From: Actinomycetota bacterium
GTDB taxonomy: Bacteria; Actinomycetota; Acidimicrobiia; Acidimicrobiales; Ilumatobacteraceae
Assembly (NCBI GenBank): GCA_009703125.1
Contig: WLGS01000006.1
Coordinates: 1 to 37,225 of the forward strand
Length of the DNA stretch: 37,225 bases
Direction of reading: 5' to 3'
In this document: positions 35,771 through 37,225 of the stretch, one piece after another
Layout of the letters: every line of letters begins with the position of its first letter
Numbering within the stretch: the stretch's first letter is position 1
Program-made: the position numbers and the translations under genes
The notes under the pieces: generated by a model
What the model was told of the DNA's origin: nothing
What the model saw: the letters and a program-made list of their open reading frames with translations, nothing else
The model's database searches: none

Positions 35771-35789
35771 TCTCTAGCCTAATGAGAGA
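35771..35789. repeat. Inverted repeat TCTCT-N9-AGAGA in the oleA/rlmA divergent promoter
   Basis: Two 5-bp arms, 9 bp apart, centred in the only 39 bp between the two divergent start codons. Position and symmetry fit an operator, but short arms make this weak evidence. Confidence 0.3.
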
Positions 35790-35797
35790 CTGCTCAT

Positions 35798-36586
35798 ATG
35801 GCAGAAGTGTCAAAAGTCCCCTCAATATTTGCATGTCCGCATTGCATGCAGGCGTTTACACCCACAGCCCATGGGGTGGTATGCCCAAATGGGCATACCT
35901 TTGACCGCGCCCGTGAGGGATATCTCAACTTGCTCATTGGTGGCCGGCTCACCAGCGATGCAGTCCCTGGCGATACCCCAGACTCGCTTGCAGCCCGACG
36001 ACGTTTTCTGTCCACGGGCGCCTACACCCCAATTGCCAATGCCTTAGCCAAAGTGATCGAAGAGATCGACGGCCCGGTGCTCGACGTGGGATGTGGCGAG
36101 GGGTATTACCTCTCGCAGATTCACTCTCCACATAAGTACGGGATCGACATCGCCAAACAAGGTATCCGCATGGCAAGCAAAGGTTTTCCCGAGGCTCACT
36201 TTGCCGTCGGGAACGCGTATCGGCTTCCCATTCTCGACGCATCGTGTGACGCCGTGTTCAGTGTCTTTGCCCCGCACTCTCATGTTGAGTTCCAACGTGT
36301 GTTGTCCACGTGTGGTCAGTGGGTCACGGTGACCCCAGGTGCACATCATCTACAACAGATGAGACCCAAGCGTGACTCAAGCATTGTGGAGCGCGAACTA
36401 AGACGCGACGAGCCACCCGAGCATGCAATTCATGCACAGCGCATTCAATTTGATCTCGAACTCAGCGATGCGTCAGCCCATGATCTCTTTTCAATGACAC
36501 CTCTTATATGGCAAACCGCAGCAGATGCAGCCCCGGTGACACAAGTGAGTGTGGATGTCTGGGTTGCATCTGGCTTTAAGTCCTAG
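35798..36586 (+). CDS. 23S rRNA (guanine-N1)-methyltransferase, RlmA type
   Basis: A 262-residue SAM-dependent methyltransferase. The N-terminal zinc site is C13-x2-C16 (ACPHCMQAF) with C29-x3-H33 (VCPNGHTFD), followed by DRAREGYLNLL, which together define the RlmA family. The SAM motif is VLDVGCGEGYYLSQI, then GIDIAKQGIRMASK and the DAVFSVFAPHSHVEFQRVL stretch. Family members methylate N1 of G745 (RlmA-I) or G748 (RlmA-II/TlrB, tylosin resistance) in 23S rRNA; the sequence does not let me decide which. It diverges from oleA and is followed after 10 nt by another methyltransferase gene. A weak GAGAG precedes the ATG. Confidence 0.9.
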   Translation: MAEVSKVPSIFACPHCMQAFTPTAHGVVCPNGHTFDRAREGYLNLLIGGRLTSDAVPGDTPDSLAARRRFLSTGAYTPIANALAKVIEEIDGPVLDVGCGEGYYLSQIHSPHKYGIDIAKQGIRMASKGFPEAHFAVGNAYRLPILDASCDAVFSVFAPHSHVEFQRVLSTCGQWVTVTPGAHHLQQMRPKRDSSIVERELRRDEPPEHAIHAQRIQFDLELSDASAHDLFSMTPLIWQTAADAAPVTQVSVDVWVASGFKS

Positions 36587-36596
36587 CGTTATCACC

Positions 36597-37172
36597 ATGG
36601 CTCGTTTTGATAGTGACTATTACGCACGCTTCTACGGAAAAGATGGTGCACACGATGCTGAGCGGATTGCACATCTTGCAACTGCTGTGCACAACATGTG
36701 CGCGTGGTGGGGTGTGAGCATTGAATCAGTTTTAGACGTTGGTGCGGGAATGGGCATGTGGCGAGATTGGTACAACACCACTCACCCAAATGTGCAAGTG
36801 AAGTCAATCGATGTCAGTGATCATGCATGCGTTACATGGAATCATGAAAAGCGCAACATTGCAGAGTGGAAACCGCGGGGGAAATACGATCTTGTTGTCT
36901 GTCATAGCGTGTTGCAATACCTCGATAACGCGTCGTTCATTAACGCAGTGGAAAATCTCGCGTCGGCAACGCGCCACGTCTTGTATCTGGAATTGCCTAC
37001 AAAGTGGGATTACGAAAACATTGTGGACTCACGTGGCACAGATCTACAGGTATATAAACGAAGTGCTACTTGGTATCGCACGCAGTTGAATCCCTATTTC
37101 ACTCAAGTGGGTGCTGGTTTATGGGTGAGCACCGATGGTTTACCAATGTATGAATTAGAAGCAAGCCGCTAG
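36597..37172 (+). CDS. Class I SAM-dependent methyltransferase
   Basis: About 191 residues with a single Rossmann methyltransferase domain. It begins ARFDSDYYARFYGKDGAHDAERIAHLATAVHNMCAWWG, has motif I VLDVGAGMGMW (45-55), SIDVSDHACVTWN with the acidic ribose-binding residue, YDLVVCHSVLQYLDN (motif IV) and VLYLELPTKWDY. The substrate is unknown; similar small enzymes modify metabolites or proteins. The ATG at 36597 lies 10 nt after the rlmA-type stop; TAGCGT ends 7 nt before it, so leaderless transcription is possible, though co-transcription with the upstream gene is simpler. An extension to 36549 would overlap that gene and is rejected. The last 53 bases of the window hold nothing I can identify. 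Confidence 0.85.
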   Translation: MARFDSDYYARFYGKDGAHDAERIAHLATAVHNMCAWWGVSIESVLDVGAGMGMWRDWYNTTHPNVQVKSIDVSDHACVTWNHEKRNIAEWKPRGKYDLVVCHSVLQYLDNASFINAVENLASATRHVLYLELPTKWDYENIVDSRGTDLQVYKRSATWYRTQLNPYFTQVGAGLWVSTDGLPMYELEASR

Positions 37173-37225
37173 TTCTTCAACAAGAGCTATAAATCATTCA
37201 TCAGAATGAGCAACAGTTGTTCGAA

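Overview
The window reads as chromosomal DNA from an actinobacterium of moderate GC (about 50% by eye). Supporting genes are a PAC2-family protein, an SCO6745-family protein, a HemQ-type coproheme decarboxylase, a LytR_C envelope protein, an OleB-OleC fusion, a sulfatase of the mycobacterial type and CIRCE control of groEL. A low-GC member of Acidimicrobiia is my best guess, but that is inference: there is no rRNA or other decisive taxonomic marker. The window is gene-dense, no gap without a gene exceeds about 200 bases, and I see no insertion sequence, prophage, CRISPR array or replication origin.

Layout. 1-1493 (minus): a GNAT acetyltransferase, an AHSA1-type SRPBCC protein and the start of a chromate transporter that runs off the left edge. 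1634-9056: nitrogen sensing, with amtB-glnK on plus and glnD on minus, interrupted by a GNAT protein, an SCO6745-family protein, a PAC2 protein and a NUDIX hydrolase. 9195-11453: a large arylsulfatase. 11460-18365 (minus): acyl-CoA dehydrogenase, Ca/Na exchanger, PQ-loop protein, AlaX, HemQ, an ATP-grasp ligase and groEL, headed by two overlapping CIRCE operators. 18516-20587: a MoaD/ThiS-like carrier ending GGC, glycerate kinase, a LytR_C membrane protein and a coupled 41-residue basic protein. 20787-22307: a GC-rich S33/TAP-like hydrolase with a clear leaderless promoter, next to tRNA-Thr. 22406-29764: rlmB-ispF-ispD, a Crp-type regulator, a dienelactone hydrolase, an HTH protein, copA and an ECHDC3-like enoyl-CoA hydratase-family gene, then tRNA-Lys. 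30042-35758 (minus): a tightly coupled operon oleA-oleBC-oleD plus an exported cysteine-paired protein. 35798-37172: RlmA-type rRNA methyltransferase and a second small methyltransferase.

How parts work together. AmtB, GlnK (Tyr51 retained) and GlnD form an ammonium uptake and sensing module. IspD and IspF are consecutive-pathway MEP enzymes with 1-nt overlapping genes. OleA, OleBC and OleD together hold every catalytic step for head-to-head condensation of two fatty acyl-CoAs into a long-chain internal olefin. The uncharacterised exported protein translated from the same operon is the most promising lead for something undescribed. Other points worth a look are the tandem CIRCE, the GGC end of the sulfur carrier, the CSTTR sulfatase motif and the small protein gene ahead of lytR_C. 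Most genes are otherwise ordinary housekeeping or metabolic genes.
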